DNA of 23,397 bases from Actinomycetes bacterium (lineage in GTDB: Bacteria; Actinomycetota; Actinomycetes; Propionibacteriales; Propionibacteriaceae), in NCBI GenBank assembly GCA_023387135.1, contig JAEWIK010000186.1:1-23397 (forward strand). The letters are read 5' to 3'. The notes beneath the pieces are model-generated. The model searched no databases and was not told the origin of the DNA. It was given only the letters and a program-made list of their open reading frames with translations. The position numbers were made by a program, and so were the translations under genes. Of the stretch, positions 16,025 to 23,397 are shown in pieces. How positions within the stretch are numbered: the stretch's first letter is position 1; every line of letters begins with the position of its first letter.

Positions 16025-16740
16025 CGGGCCAGCGCCTCCCGCTGCAGAGTGGCGAGGTCTCCGCACCCCGCCACACCGAGGTCGAGCAACTGGTTGAGGA
16101 CGTCACGATCGAAGGGCTCGCCCTCGGCGGTGCCCTGCACCTCGACGAACTTTCCCGAACCCGTGACGACGACGTTGAGGTCGACCTCCGCCGACGAGTC
16201 CTCCCCGTAGTTGAGGTCGAGCATCGGCACCCCGCCGACCACTCCGACCGACACCGCGGCGACCGAGTCGAGCAGGGGTTCGCTGACGAGCGCTCCCTTG
16301 TCGCGCAGCCACGACACAGCGTCCGCCAGCGCGACGTACGCGCCGGTGATGGACGCCGTCCGGGTGCCGCCGTCGGCCTGCAGGACGTCACAGTCGAGGA
16401 CGATCGTGTTCTCCCCCAGCGCCTTGTAGTCGATCACCGCGCGCAGCGACCTGCCGATCAGCCGGCTGATCTCGTGGGTGCGGCCGCCGATGCGTCCCTT
16501 CACCGATTCGCGCTCGCTGCGGGTGTGGGTGGCCCGGGGCAGCATGGCGTACTCGCTGGTCACCCAGCCGAGGCCGGAGCCCTGCCGCCAGCGGGGCACT
16601 CCCTGGGTCACCGACGCGGCGACCAGCACCCTCGTCGAACCGAACTCCACGAGCACCGAACCCTCGGCGTGTTCCAGCCAGCTACGGGTGATGCGCACCG
16701 GGCGCAGTTGGTCAGGGGCTCGTCCATCGGCTCGCGTCAT
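16021..16740 (-). CDS. rph: Ribonuclease PH
   Basis: This 239-residue phosphorolytic 3'-5' exoribonuclease trims tRNA 3' ends to allow CCA addition, a relevant role where tRNA genes, as here, do not encode CCA. Seen: the start [42 protein letters not shown], the RNA-contacting R-R/E region [35 protein letters not shown], and [16 protein letters not shown] with metal-site acids. ATG 16740 has a weak AGGG site 7 bases upstream. It follows murI by 66 bases and overlaps rdgB. Confidence 0.97.
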   Translation of the reverse strand: MTRADGRAPDQLRPVRITRSWLEHAEGSVLVEFGSTRVLVAASVTQGVPRWRQGSGLGWVTSEYAMLPRATHTRSERESVKGRIGGRTHEISRLIGRSLRAVIDYKALGENTIVLDCDVLQADGGTRTASITGAYVALADAVSWLRDKGALVSEPLLDSVAAVSVGVVGGVPMLDLNYGEDSSAEVDLNVVVTGSGKFVEVQGTAEGEPFDRDVLNQLLDLGVAGCGDLATLQREALAR

Positions 16741-16806
16741 GTGACAACCCTAGTAGTTCGCGCCGACACCGCAGCCGTGCGTTTGAGCGCCGGTAGGGCG
16801 GCGTCC

Positions 16807-17652
16807 TCAGGCGACCGAGTAGACCTGGTCGACCTGGGTGACGAAGCCGCCGAGCAGCCGCCGTCCGACGCCCTCGAAGAGTTCAGGGCTGCCGGTGGTG
16901 AGGAACCGGCGGTCGGGAGTGCGCGGCGCCGTGTGCAGCAGGCCGAGGTCGGTCAGCGTGGCGGAAGTCTCCCGCGCGCACTCCTCCGCCGAGGAGACGA
17001 GCGTCACGTCGTCCCCGATCACGTAGGAGATGACGCCGCTGAGCAGCGGGTAGTGGGTGCAGCCCAGGATGAGCGTGTCGATGTCGGCCTCGCGCAACGG
17101 GTCGAGGTACTCCCTGGCCTTGGCGAGCAGCTCCGGCCCGCCCGTGATGCCTGCCTCCACGAAATCGACGAAAGCGGGGCACGGCTGGGTCAGCAGTTGG
17201 ACGTCGGGGACGGCCGCCAGGGCATCGTCATAGCTGCCCGACGTCGCTGTGGCTGTCGTGCAGATGAGGCCGATCCTGCCGTTGCGGGTCGCCCGCACCG
17301 AGCGCCGGGCGGCGGGCAGGATGACGTCGATGACAGGGATGTCGTAGCGCTCCCTGGCGTCGCGCAACACGGCCGACGACGCCGAGTTGCAGGCGATCAC
17401 GAGCGCCTTCACCCCTTGCTCGGCCAGGTAGTCGAGGCATTCCAGCGCGTACTCGCGGACTTCGGAGAGGGTCTTGGTGCCGTAGGGGGCGCGCGCGGTG
17501 TCGCCGAGGTAGATCATGTCCTCGCCGGGCAACTGGTCCAGGATCGCCCGCGCCACTGTCAGTCCGCCGAAGCCTGAGTCGAAGACCCCGATCGGGGCGT
17601 CCTGCACTGCCACGAGCAAAGACTCTATGCCGCGCGGCATGATGGAACCCAA
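16807..17652 (-). CDS. murI: Glutamate racemase MurI
   Basis: The enzyme converts L-glutamate to D-glutamate for peptidoglycan. Both catalytic cysteines are visible: Cys88 in VIACNSAS and Cys198 in [23 protein letters not shown] (21-33) and [11 protein letters not shown] (48-58) are also typical. The TTG at 17652 was chosen because GGAG (complement of 17658-17661) lies 5 bases upstream; ATG 17640 or GTG 17607 are alternatives without a visible ribosome site, and the first 15 residues are not conserved. It heads a run with rph, rdgB, thyA, folA and dinB. Its start is back to back with a small plus-strand ORF. Confidence 0.95.
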   Translation of the reverse strand: MGSIMPRGIESLLVAVQDAPIGVFDSGFGGLTVARAILDQLPGEDMIYLGDTARAPYGTKTLSEVREYALECLDYLAEQGVKALVIACNSASSAVLRDARERYDIPVIDVILPAARRSVRATRNGRIGLICTTATATSGSYDDALAAVPDVQLLTQPCPAFVDFVEAGITGGPELLAKAREYLDPLREADIDTLILGCTHYPLLSGVISYVIGDDVTLVSSAEECARETSATLTDLGLLHTAPRTPDRRFLTTGSPELFEGVGRRLLGGFVTQVDQVYSVA

Positions 17653-17672
17653 TTCAGCTCCGGAGGCACGCC

Positions 17673-17831
17673 ATGCAGATTCCGCCCATCGACGTCACGC
17701 GGTTCACCCTGCGCGCGCTGCGCACGCTCGACGACGCGCGGCGTGCAGTGGACGGCGCCTGGCGTTCGATCTTCCCCGACCCGAAGGCGCCCCCCAAGGA
17801 GCCCGACAGGAGCCGGCCGGACATCTGGTGA
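17673..17831 (+). CDS. Small hypothetical protein, 52 residues
   Basis: The ORF has an ATG at 17673 preceded by GGAGG at 17662-17666 (6-base spacing) and ends at TGA 17829-17831. The product starts [20 protein letters not shown], forms a probable basic amphipathic helix to about residue 34, then a Pro/Asp/Arg-rich tail ending in PDIW. Third codon positions are mostly G or C, as in true genes here. It converges on the FeoC-like gene with only 3 bases between the stop codons, which fits tightly packed real genes. No family is recognised. It could be a regulatory or envelope-related small protein, but nothing shows that. Confidence 0.6.
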   Translation: MQIPPIDVTRFTLRALRTLDDARRAVDGAWRSIFPDPKAPPKEPDRSRPDIW

Positions 17832-17834
17832 CGC

Positions 17835-18068
17835 TCAGCGCCTCGGCGCGAGCGGGACGAACGGGCACCCCGAACTTGAGCAGTCGGAGCACCCTGTCGG
17901 GGCACACGTCGAGGGCAGCTCCCACGGAGTGACCCTGCCGGTGCGGATGAGGTGGTCGAGCATGGTGCGCACGAGGTCCGGCGCCAGCCCGGTCCGCCGG
18001 GCGAGTTCGGGCACCGAGGACGTGCCGCCCGACACCTCGGCGAGCACCAGGGACAGCGGGCCGCTCAT
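17835..18068 (-). CDS. feoC: FeoC-like winged-helix protein with four-cysteine cluster
   Basis: This 77-residue protein has a winged-helix part (about residues 4-50, with LARRTGLAPDLVRTMLDHLIRTGRV) and a cysteine cluster Cys55, 60, 63 and 68 (C-x4-C-x2-C-x4-C) near the C-terminus. This layout matches FeoC, the small Feo partner proposed to bind an iron-sulfur cluster and protect or regulate FeoB. The ATG (18066-18068) overlaps the feoB stop as ATGA, so translation is coupled. The order feoA-feoB-feoC supports the call. Whether it senses iron or oxygen here is not known. Confidence 0.82.
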   Translation of the reverse strand: MSGPLSLVLAEVSGGTSSVPELARRTGLAPDLVRTMLDHLIRTGRVTPWELPSTCAPTGCSDCSSSGCPFVPLAPRR

Positions 18069-20098
18069 GCGATCAGCCTGCCCACCTGGAACACCGCGAC
18101 GGCGAGCAGCCAGGCCACCGAGAGTTGCAGGGCGAGCCCGACGAGCGTCCACTTCAGCCCGATCTCACGCTTCTGGGTGGCGAGCGTCGCGACGCACGGC
18201 GTGTAGGCCATGAGGAAGACCATGAACGCCAGCGCGGCCGGGATCGGGTGACCGCCCGACGAGTCCTCGAAGTCGGAGTAGACCCGCTCGCCGAGTGCCC
18301 CCGACTCGCCCTCGGCGGGCTCGTCGAGCGCGTACACCTGCGCCCAGGACGAGATCACAGCCTCCTTGGCGAGGAAGCCGACCACCAGCGTGGATGTTGT
18401 CTCCCAGCGTCCGAAGCCTGTCGGTTCGAAGACCGGCGTGATGGCCTGGGCGGCGACCCCGTAGGCGGAGTCCTCGACGGCGGCGTTGCCGAAGCCTTCG
18501 GCACCGCGCACCGGCACCGACTGCAGCAGCCACACCGCGCACACGACCGCGACGATGATCCCGGAGGCCGTCTTGAGGAAGCCCTTGAGCCGCACCCAGG
18601 TGACCGACCCGATCAGCCTGACTGTGGGCACCTGGTAGGCGGGCAGGTCGATCACGAGCGGTTCGATGGGCTGCTTGCGCCAGACGGTGTGCCGCAGCAA
18701 CAGGCCCACCAGGATGATGATGACGACCGAGAGCAGGTACATCCCGAAGACCGCCGTCCCCGCCCAGGGCCCGAAGAACGTCGTCCCGATCATGACGAAC
18801 ACCGTCAGCCGCGCCGTGCAGGCGGTGAAGGGGACGAGCAGCGCCGTCAGGATGCGCTGCGCGGCGACGGGGAGGATGCGCGTGGCAGAGATGGCGGGGA
18901 CGTTGCAGCCGTACCCGACGACCAGCGGCAGGAAGGCGCGGCCGGGCAGGCCGATCGACCTCATGAACCTGTCGCTCACCACCGCCGCCCTGGCGAGGTA
19001 GCCGGAGTCCTCCAGCAACGCGAGCAGGACGAACATGATCGCCATCAACGGGACGAAGGTGAGCACCGTCCCGACGCCCGCTATCAGGCCGTTGACGAGC
19101 AGCCCCTGCACCCACGAGTCGCCGAGGCCCACCGCCGTGAGGGCGGCCTGCGTCGCGTCGGAGATCGGGCCGCTGAACACCCAGTCGAGGCCGTCCTGCA
19201 GCGGCGCCGCGACCGTGGTGGTGATCTGCAGCACCAGCCACATGAGCGCGAGGAAGATGACGGGCCCGACCACGGGCGCCGTCAGCCAGCGGTCGACCCT
19301 GTCGGAGTAGCTCGCCCTGGTGTCGCCGGGGTCGAGCGTGCCCGCGGCGGCCGTCGCCGCCACCCACTCGAACCGCTCGTCGTCGACGGCGAGGGCGTCG
19401 GTGGTGTCCAGCTCCCGCGGACGGGGGGCGGGAACCGGTTCGAGCAGCGCGGCCCGGACTGCTTCCGCGAGGTCGTCGAGCCCCGTCCTGCGGCGCGGGT
19501 CGAGGCTGACGACCGGCACCCCGATGGCCGCGGCCAGCCCTGCCGGGTCGAGGGTCGTGCCGTGCTTCTCGGCGACGTCGAGCATCGTGAGGGCGACCAC
19601 GACGCGCAACGCGTGCTCACGCACCTGGGACACGAGGTAGAGGCTGTGCGAGATCCGGGACGCGTCCACCATCAGCACGCACAGGTCGGGAAGCTCGTCG
19701 GCGGGAGCGTCGACGAGCAGGTCGCGGGTCAGCGCCTCGTCGGGCGACTCGGGTTCGAGCGAGTACGCACCGGGCAGGTCGACGAGCGTGATGTCGAGCC
19801 GTCGCTCCTCGGGGTCGCACGAGCACTCGTCGCAGGCGCAGGTCGCCGCCTGCGTGGTGGTCCGCCAGATCCCGCGGGAGACCTCGACAGTTGTGCCGGG
19901 CCAGTTCCCCATCGTCACCCGGGACCCGGTGAGGGCGTTGAACAGCGTCGATTTCCCGGTGTTGGGAGAGCCGACGAGGGCTATCACGGGGGCCTCGGGG
20001 CCCGCCGACGCCGCGACGGCGCCGCTGTGGCAGGTGGTCTTGATCGAGGGCGGACGGGTGGTCAGCAGGGGCAGGGTGGTCACTCGGCTGTCTGTCAT
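18065..20098 (-). CDS. feoB: Ferrous iron transport protein FeoB
   Basis: This 677-residue inner-membrane protein imports Fe2+. The G domain has G1 GSPNTGKST (43-51), G2 TMGNWPGTT (62-70) and G3 DLPG (107-110). The G4 position reads TMLD (171-174), with Thr where Asn is usual. Cysteines 87, 89, 92 and 94 (CACDECSC) interrupt the switch region, where a short loop is normal. A two-half Gate membrane domain with several helices follows (including the PFTACTARLTVFVMIG region). The N-terminus extends about 38 residues before G1. The start was set at ATG 20098, 8 bases after the feoA stop, with GAGGG nearby; upstream frame is not FeoB-like. Cotranscribed with feoA and feoC. Confidence 0.96.
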   Translation of the reverse strand: MTDSRVTTLPLLTTRPPSIKTTCHSGAVAASAGPEAPVIALVGSPNTGKSTLFNALTGSRVTMGNWPGTTVEVSRGIWRTTTQAATCACDECSCDPEERRLDITLVDLPGAYSLEPESPDEALTRDLLVDAPADELPDLCVLMVDASRISHSLYLVSQVREHALRVVVALTMLDVAEKHGTTLDPAGLAAAIGVPVVSLDPRRRTGLDDLAEAVRAALLEPVPAPRPRELDTTDALAVDDERFEWVAATAAAGTLDPGDTRASYSDRVDRWLTAPVVGPVIFLALMWLVLQITTTVAAPLQDGLDWVFSGPISDATQAALTAVGLGDSWVQGLLVNGLIAGVGTVLTFVPLMAIMFVLLALLEDSGYLARAAVVSDRFMRSIGLPGRAFLPLVVGYGCNVPAISATRILPVAAQRILTALLVPFTACTARLTVFVMIGTTFFGPWAGTAVFGMYLLSVVIIILVGLLLRHTVWRKQPIEPLVIDLPAYQVPTVRLIGSVTWVRLKGFLKTASGIIVAVVCAVWLLQSVPVRGAEGFGNAAVEDSAYGVAAQAITPVFEPTGFGRWETTSTLVVGFLAKEAVISSWAQVYALDEPAEGESGALGERVYSDFEDSSGGHPIPAALAFMVFLMAYTPCVATLATQKREIGLKWTLVGLALQLSVAWLLAVAVFQVGRLIA

Positions 20099-20105
20099 CG
20101 GACCC

Positions 20106-20339
20106 TCACTCGGCGAGGTCCGCGCGGAGCTGCTTGAGGACCTCGGCGCCCAGCGCGATCCGGGATCCCGCCACCAGCGCGAGCCTGCCCCCTCCTGCCG
20201 TCGCCTGCAGCAGGACGAGGTGCGCGCCGCGGCGGATGCCGAGCGCGGCGAGCCGCCTGCGGGACGCGCCCTGGCCACCCAGCTCGCTCACTCTGAGCGC
20301 GGTGTGCAGCGGCGCGCGATCCAAGGTGACTCCGGTCAT
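20106..20339 (-). CDS. feoA: FeoA family SH3-like protein
   Basis: This 77-residue cytoplasmic protein has the FeoA beta-barrel pattern: LGGQGASRRRLAALGIRRGAHLVLL in the first half and a closing VAGSRIALGAEVLKQLRADL segment. FeoA assists FeoB, probably by docking on its cytoplasmic face. The ATG at 20339 directly follows an IdeR-like box, leaving no room for a normal ribosome site, so the transcript may be leaderless. It is first in feoA-feoB-feoC, with 7 bases to feoB. Confidence 0.92.
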   Translation of the reverse strand: MTGVTLDRAPLHTALRVSELGGQGASRRRLAALGIRRGAHLVLLQATAGGGRLALVAGSRIALGAEVLKQLRADLAE

Positions 20340-20358
20340 GTAGGTAAGGCTACGCTAA
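20340..20358. promoter_or_regulatory. DtxR/IdeR-type iron box upstream of feoA
   Basis: The 19 bases GTAGGTAAGGCTACGCTAA agree at 15 positions with the DtxR/IdeR consensus TTAGGTTAGGCTAACCTAA. The box abuts the feoA start codon and covers any -10 element of the minus-strand promoter (candidate TAGCGT or TAGCCT). Iron-loaded repressor bound here would block feoABC transcription. Confidence 0.8.
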
Positions 20359-20417
20359 ATTGCGTAACCCCGACGAGCGTATTCACAGCGCCCCGTCCAA
20401 CCTGAGACCCCGAGAGC

Positions 20418-21287
20418 TCACATAGTGGACGCGCCGTCCCTGGAGTCCGGAAGATCGTCCCCCGTGTTTGGTGTGCGATCTTCCGGCAGCGCGGTAGGCG
20501 CAGCGAGCAGCGACCTGTCGGCCACCGCGTCCCGCGCGCGTCCGAAGAGCTCGAGCAGGTCGGCCACCGTGGCGGCGGCCTTCTCGTCCGGCCCCAACTG
20601 GTGCAGGATCCGTCCCTCGTGCATCATCAGCAACCTGTTGCCCAGCCGCAGCGCCTGCTCCATGTTGTGAGTCACCATGAGCGCCGTCAGGCCCGACTCC
20701 GCGATGACGCGCCGCGTGAGGTCGAGCACCAACTCTGCGCGCCTGGGGTCGAGCGCCGCCGTGTGTTCGTCGAGCAGCAGGATGTCCGGCGCCGTGAAGG
20801 TGGCCATGAGCAACGACAGCGCCTGCCGCTGGCCGCCCGAGAGCAGGCCCACGCGATGCTTCATGCGCTCCTCCAGCCCCAGTCCCAGAGTGGCGAGCTT
20901 CTCGGCGAAGAGAGCGCGCCGGACGGACCCGACGCCCGGGCCGAGTCCGCGGCGCCGTCCACGGGCGTAGGCGACGGCGAGGTTCTGCTCGATGGTCATG
21001 TGCGGGGACGTCCCTGCCTGCGGGTCCTGGAAGACGCGGGCTATCACGGCCGCCCGCTTGTGCTCGGGCAGCTTGGTGAGCGGATCGCCGTCGATCAGGA
21101 TGTCTCCCGCATCGGGGCTCAGCGACCCTGCAATGACGTTGAGCAGGGTGGACTTGCCGGCGCCGTTCGAACCGATGACGGTGACGAAATCGCCCTTCGC
21201 GAGCCGGAGGTCGACGCCGCGGAGGGCGCGTCGCTCGTTCACGGTCCCGGCGAAGAAGGTCTTGTGGACGCCTTTGAGGGTCAGCAT
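20418..21287 (-). CDS. ABC transporter ATP-binding protein (TrpZ/COG1101-like)
   Basis: This 289-residue ATPase powers the adjacent importer. Walker A GSNGAGKST (39-47), Q-loop region around VFQDPQ (86-91), signature LSGGQRQ (149-155), Walker B ILLLDE (169-174) and H-loop His207 in VTHN are all intact. The C-terminal 60 residues are acidic and low complexity. ATG 21287 was preferred over the GTG one codon earlier because GGAGG then sits 4 bases upstream; both starts overlap the permease stop. An 11-bp inverted repeat (20447-20457 with 20476-20486) lies in its last codons. The binding-protein type points to an amino acid or related small ligand; tryptophan-like specificity is only a family hint. 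Confidence 0.93.
   Translation of the reverse strand: MLTLKGVHKTFFAGTVNERRALRGVDLRLAKGDFVTVIGSNGAGKSTLLNVIAGSLSPDAGDILIDGDPLTKLPEHKRAAVIARVFQDPQAGTSPHMTIEQNLAVAYARGRRRGLGPGVGSVRRALFAEKLATLGLGLEERMKHRVGLLSGGQRQALSLLMATFTAPDILLLDEHTAALDPRRAELVLDLTRRVIAESGLTALMVTHNMEQALRLGNRLLMMHEGRILHQLGPDEKAAATVADLLELFGRARDAVADRSLLAAPTALPEDRTPNTGDDLPDSRDGASTM
20447..20486 (-). repeat. Perfect inverted repeat near the 3' end of the ABC ATPase gene
   Basis: CCGGAAGATCG (20447-20457) is the exact reverse complement of CGATCTTCCGG (20476-20486), with an 18-base loop. It lies inside coding sequence about 30 bases before the stop codon and just upstream of the feo promoter region. No T tract follows on the minus strand. 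It may work as a terminator-like or stabilising hairpin. Confidence 0.5.
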
Positions 21288-22306
21288 CACGCCTCCGCGT
21301 CATCGGTGTCCGGCGACAGAGCGTCGCCACCCCGGGTCTCCGGGCCGGCGCTGGAGGCGTCCGCCGAGGCCAACGGGGAGAACTGGTTGGGGACGACGCT
21401 CATCGGTTCGGGCAGGTCGGAAGCCCTGCGCCAGGGCACCAGGCGGGACAGCGAACTGCGCACCGACTTCGACTGCGACAACACGAGCGCCGCCACCACC
21501 AGCACCGCCGAGATCACCTTCGTGTCCTGCGCCTTGACGAAGTCCCACAACAGGACGGCGTAGATCACGAGCCTGTAGAGCACCGACCCGACCACCACGC
21601 CGAGCGTGGCGAGGGCCATCCAGCGGGTGCCGACGACGGCATTGCCGAGGATCACCGAGGCCAGCCCGACGAGGATCAGGCCCGTCCCCCCGCCGATGTC
21701 GGCGAAGCCCTGGTACTGGGCCATGATGGCGCCCGACAACCCGACCATGCCGTTGGCGAGCATGAGGGCGACGATCTTCGCCGCGTCGGTGCTCACCCCG
21801 AAGCTCGCGGCCATGCCCGGGTTGTCGCCGGTCGCTATCACGCCCAGGCCGAAGCTCGTGGACAGGAACCAGTCCAGCGCGAGCAGGGCGAGCACCACGA
21901 CCGCCCCCAGCAGGAGCACCGACGTCGCCGAGCCCATCAGCCCGGCGTCGGCGAGCGGGGTGAAGACCGTCGTGGCTCGCAACAGTGACACGTTGGCGGT
22001 CCCCATGATGCGCAGGTTGATCGAGTACAGGCCGAACATCGTGAGGATGCTGGCGAGCAGCGGGTCGATCTTGAGCTTGGTGTGGAGCAGGGCGGTGATG
22101 AGGCCCCCCACCGCGCCGCCGATGGTCCCCGCACCCAGGGCGAGCCACGGGTCGGCACCCTGGGAGATCAGCATGGCCGCGGTCCCGGCGCCGGTGGTGA
22201 ACGAGGCGTCGACTGTCAGGTCCGCGAAGTTGAGGATCCTGAAGGTGAGGAAGACTCCCAGCGCGAGCAGCGCGTAGATGAGTCCCTGATCAATGGCGGC
22301 CAGCAC
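21287..22306 (-). CDS. ABC transporter permease (COG4120/BPD_transp_2 type)
   Basis: This 339-residue protein has about eight to nine hydrophobic helices (start MLAAIDQGLIYALLALGVFL) and a C-terminal acidic tail of about 45 residues. Characteristic segments include FRILNFADLTVDASF, LTMFGLYSINLRIMG and the cytoplasmic GDNPGMAASFGVSTDAAKI loop, which matches the branched-chain-type permeases used with PF04392-type binding proteins. A single permease gene suggests a homodimeric channel. It is placed between the binding-protein gene (46 bases upstream) and the ATPase gene (overlap), in the order binding protein-permease-ATPase. Confidence 0.92.
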   Translation of the reverse strand: MLAAIDQGLIYALLALGVFLTFRILNFADLTVDASFTTGAGTAAMLISQGADPWLALGAGTIGGAVGGLITALLHTKLKIDPLLASILTMFGLYSINLRIMGTANVSLLRATTVFTPLADAGLMGSATSVLLLGAVVVLALLALDWFLSTSFGLGVIATGDNPGMAASFGVSTDAAKIVALMLANGMVGLSGAIMAQYQGFADIGGGTGLILVGLASVILGNAVVGTRWMALATLGVVVGSVLYRLVIYAVLLWDFVKAQDTKVISAVLVVAALVLSQSKSVRSSLSRLVPWRRASDLPEPMSVVPNQFSPLASADASSAGPETRGGDALSPDTDDAEA

Positions 22307-22352
22307 TGGTCGGCTCCCTGTGACAGATCCCGGTACGCGATGCGCCGAGCAG

Positions 22353-23377
22353 TCAGGCGGGTTCGTCGACGAGCGTCGCCTGGTCCAGGATCGCCTGGGG
22401 GATCGTCAGCCCCATCCTCGCCGCGGCGGCGGGGTTGGCGCTGATCTCGGTCTCCTGGACGACGAGGGTAGGAATGGTCGCCACATCCGTGCCCTCGGCG
22501 AGCACCCGGTACGCCATCTCGCCCGTCCGGCAGCCCATGTCGTAGTAGCTCACGCCGCGCGCCGCGACGGTGCCCTTGCCGACCGACTCGGTGTCGGCGG
22601 TGAAGACCGGGATCTGGTTCTGCTCGCCGAAACCGATGACCGTCGCGATGCCGGCCACGACGTTGTTGTCGGTCGGGATGAGGATGGCGTCCACTCCCGC
22701 CAGCGCCTGCACGCCGGTGGCCAGTTCGGAGGAGTTGGTGATCGCCGATTCCTTGATCGTGATGCCGAGCGACGCGGCCTCCTCCTTGTACGTCTCGACC
22801 TGGATGACGGAGTTCTGCTCGGACGAGGTGTAGAGCACCCCCACGGTGGCGACGTCCGGAACCATCTCCTGGATCAGCCCGACGGGCTTCCCGTTCGGGT
22901 TCAGGTCGGAGGTACCCGTCACGTTCGTCCCGGACGGCTGGTCGAGGGACGGGACCAGACCGGCTGCCACGGGATCGGTGATGCCCGCGAACAGCACCGG
23001 CCGGGTCTTCTCCACCTGCACGACTGCCTGGGCGATCGGGGTGGAGATCGCCAGCATGAGGTCGATGTCGGAGTTCTCGTGGAAGGTCGCGGCGATGGTC
23101 GCCGAGTTGTTCTGGTCGCCCTGCGCGTTCTCGTCCAGATAGGTGGCCTTGATGCCCTTCTCCTGGAGGTAATCGGCGAAACCGTCCCGGATCAACTGAA
23201 GCGACGGATGGGACACGATGACGGCGGTCCCGATGGCGAAGGCCTCGTCGATCGCCGGGCCGGCCGATGCCCCGCAACTGCGGTGCCCGTTCCCCCGCCG
23301 CCCCCGCCGGACGGGGCTGCACACCCCGCCACGACAAGCACGACCGCCATTCCGGCTGCTGCTGCTCGAGACTTCAT
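22353..23377 (-). CDS. ABC transporter substrate-binding lipoprotein (PF04392 type), frameshifted near N-terminus
   Basis: The signal peptide and lipobox (start at ATG 23377, MKSRAAAAGMAVVLVVAG then Cys) are in one frame, and the mature protein, beginning near AGPAIDEAFAIGTAVIVSHP, is in another. The frames separate inside the glycine linker, where the DNA holds two runs of five G or more (about 23288-23308). One missing base would explain the shift. The mature part (about 300 residues) fits a TrpX-like/PF04392 binding fold, with SHPSLQLIRDGF early and DNNVVAGIATVIGF and YYDMGCRTGEMA later. AGGTGA precedes the ATG. Expression context is the operon with the permease and ATPase. It may be an assembly error, a real mutation or recoding. 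Confidence 0.75.
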
Positions 23378-23397
23378 TGTCATCACCTGGCCCATCG

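Noticed and set aside
18125..20137. 670-codon open frame on the plus strand opposite feoB
   Set aside because: It mirrors feoB exactly, has a composition dominated by Arg, Asp, Gly and His, and shows no domain.
23285..23310. Programmed -1 frameshifting as the favoured reading of the binding-protein gene
   Set aside because: There is no canonical slippery heptamer or clear downstream pseudoknot; a missing base in a G run is simpler, so recoding is kept only as an alternative.

Overview
This is chromosomal DNA of a high-GC actinobacterium. The evidence is GC-rich third codon positions, frequent GTG starts, a maleylpyruvate-isomerase/DinB-fold protein of the type linked to mycothiol, an actinobacterial Pol IV C-terminus, a DtxR/IdeR-type iron box, sugar importers without their own ATPase, and tRNAs without an encoded CCA. 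A member of the Propionibacteriaceae or a relative is a guess. Nearly every gene is on the minus strand.

Left flank (1-3325): the 3' end of an unknown plus-strand gene, a two-helix membrane protein, an MFS exporter, tRNA-Lys(CTT) with a terminator-like hairpin, a DUF3618 protein and a Bcp-type peroxiredoxin.

Sugar island (about 3319-11886): this block is bounded by two 58-bp direct repeats that differ at three positions. Each repeat spans the end of the peroxiredoxin-side junction and the 3' end of a DinB-fold gene. Inside are two minus-strand operons and one regulator. Operon one runs Gfo/Idh oxidoreductase, ROK sugar kinase, RpiR/SIS regulator. Operon two runs extracellular sugar-binding lipoprotein, two ABC permeases, NanE. 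A GntR/UTRA regulator diverges from operon two. The likely scheme is import of an amino sugar (ManNAc, sialic acid or a derivative), oxidoreductase conversion, phosphorylation to ManNAc-6-P and epimerisation to GlcNAc-6-P for core metabolism elsewhere. No NanA lyase, NagA, NagB, ABC ATPase or integrase lies inside. GC content looks lower than in the flanks.

Housekeeping block (11848-17652): the DinB-fold gene, tRNA-Leu(TAG), then a minus-strand run murI, rph, rdgB, thyA, folA, dinB joined by very short gaps or 4-base overlaps. It combines cell-wall glutamate supply, RNA trimming, nucleotide-pool cleaning, dTMP and folate synthesis and translesion DNA synthesis. A 52-codon plus-strand ORF sits beside murI.

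Right flank (17835-23397): a feoA-feoB-feoC ferrous iron operon with an IdeR-like box touching the feoA start codon, and upstream of it a TrpXYZ-like ABC importer. The substrate-binding gene of that importer carries an apparent single-base frameshift in the glycine-rich linker behind its lipobox.
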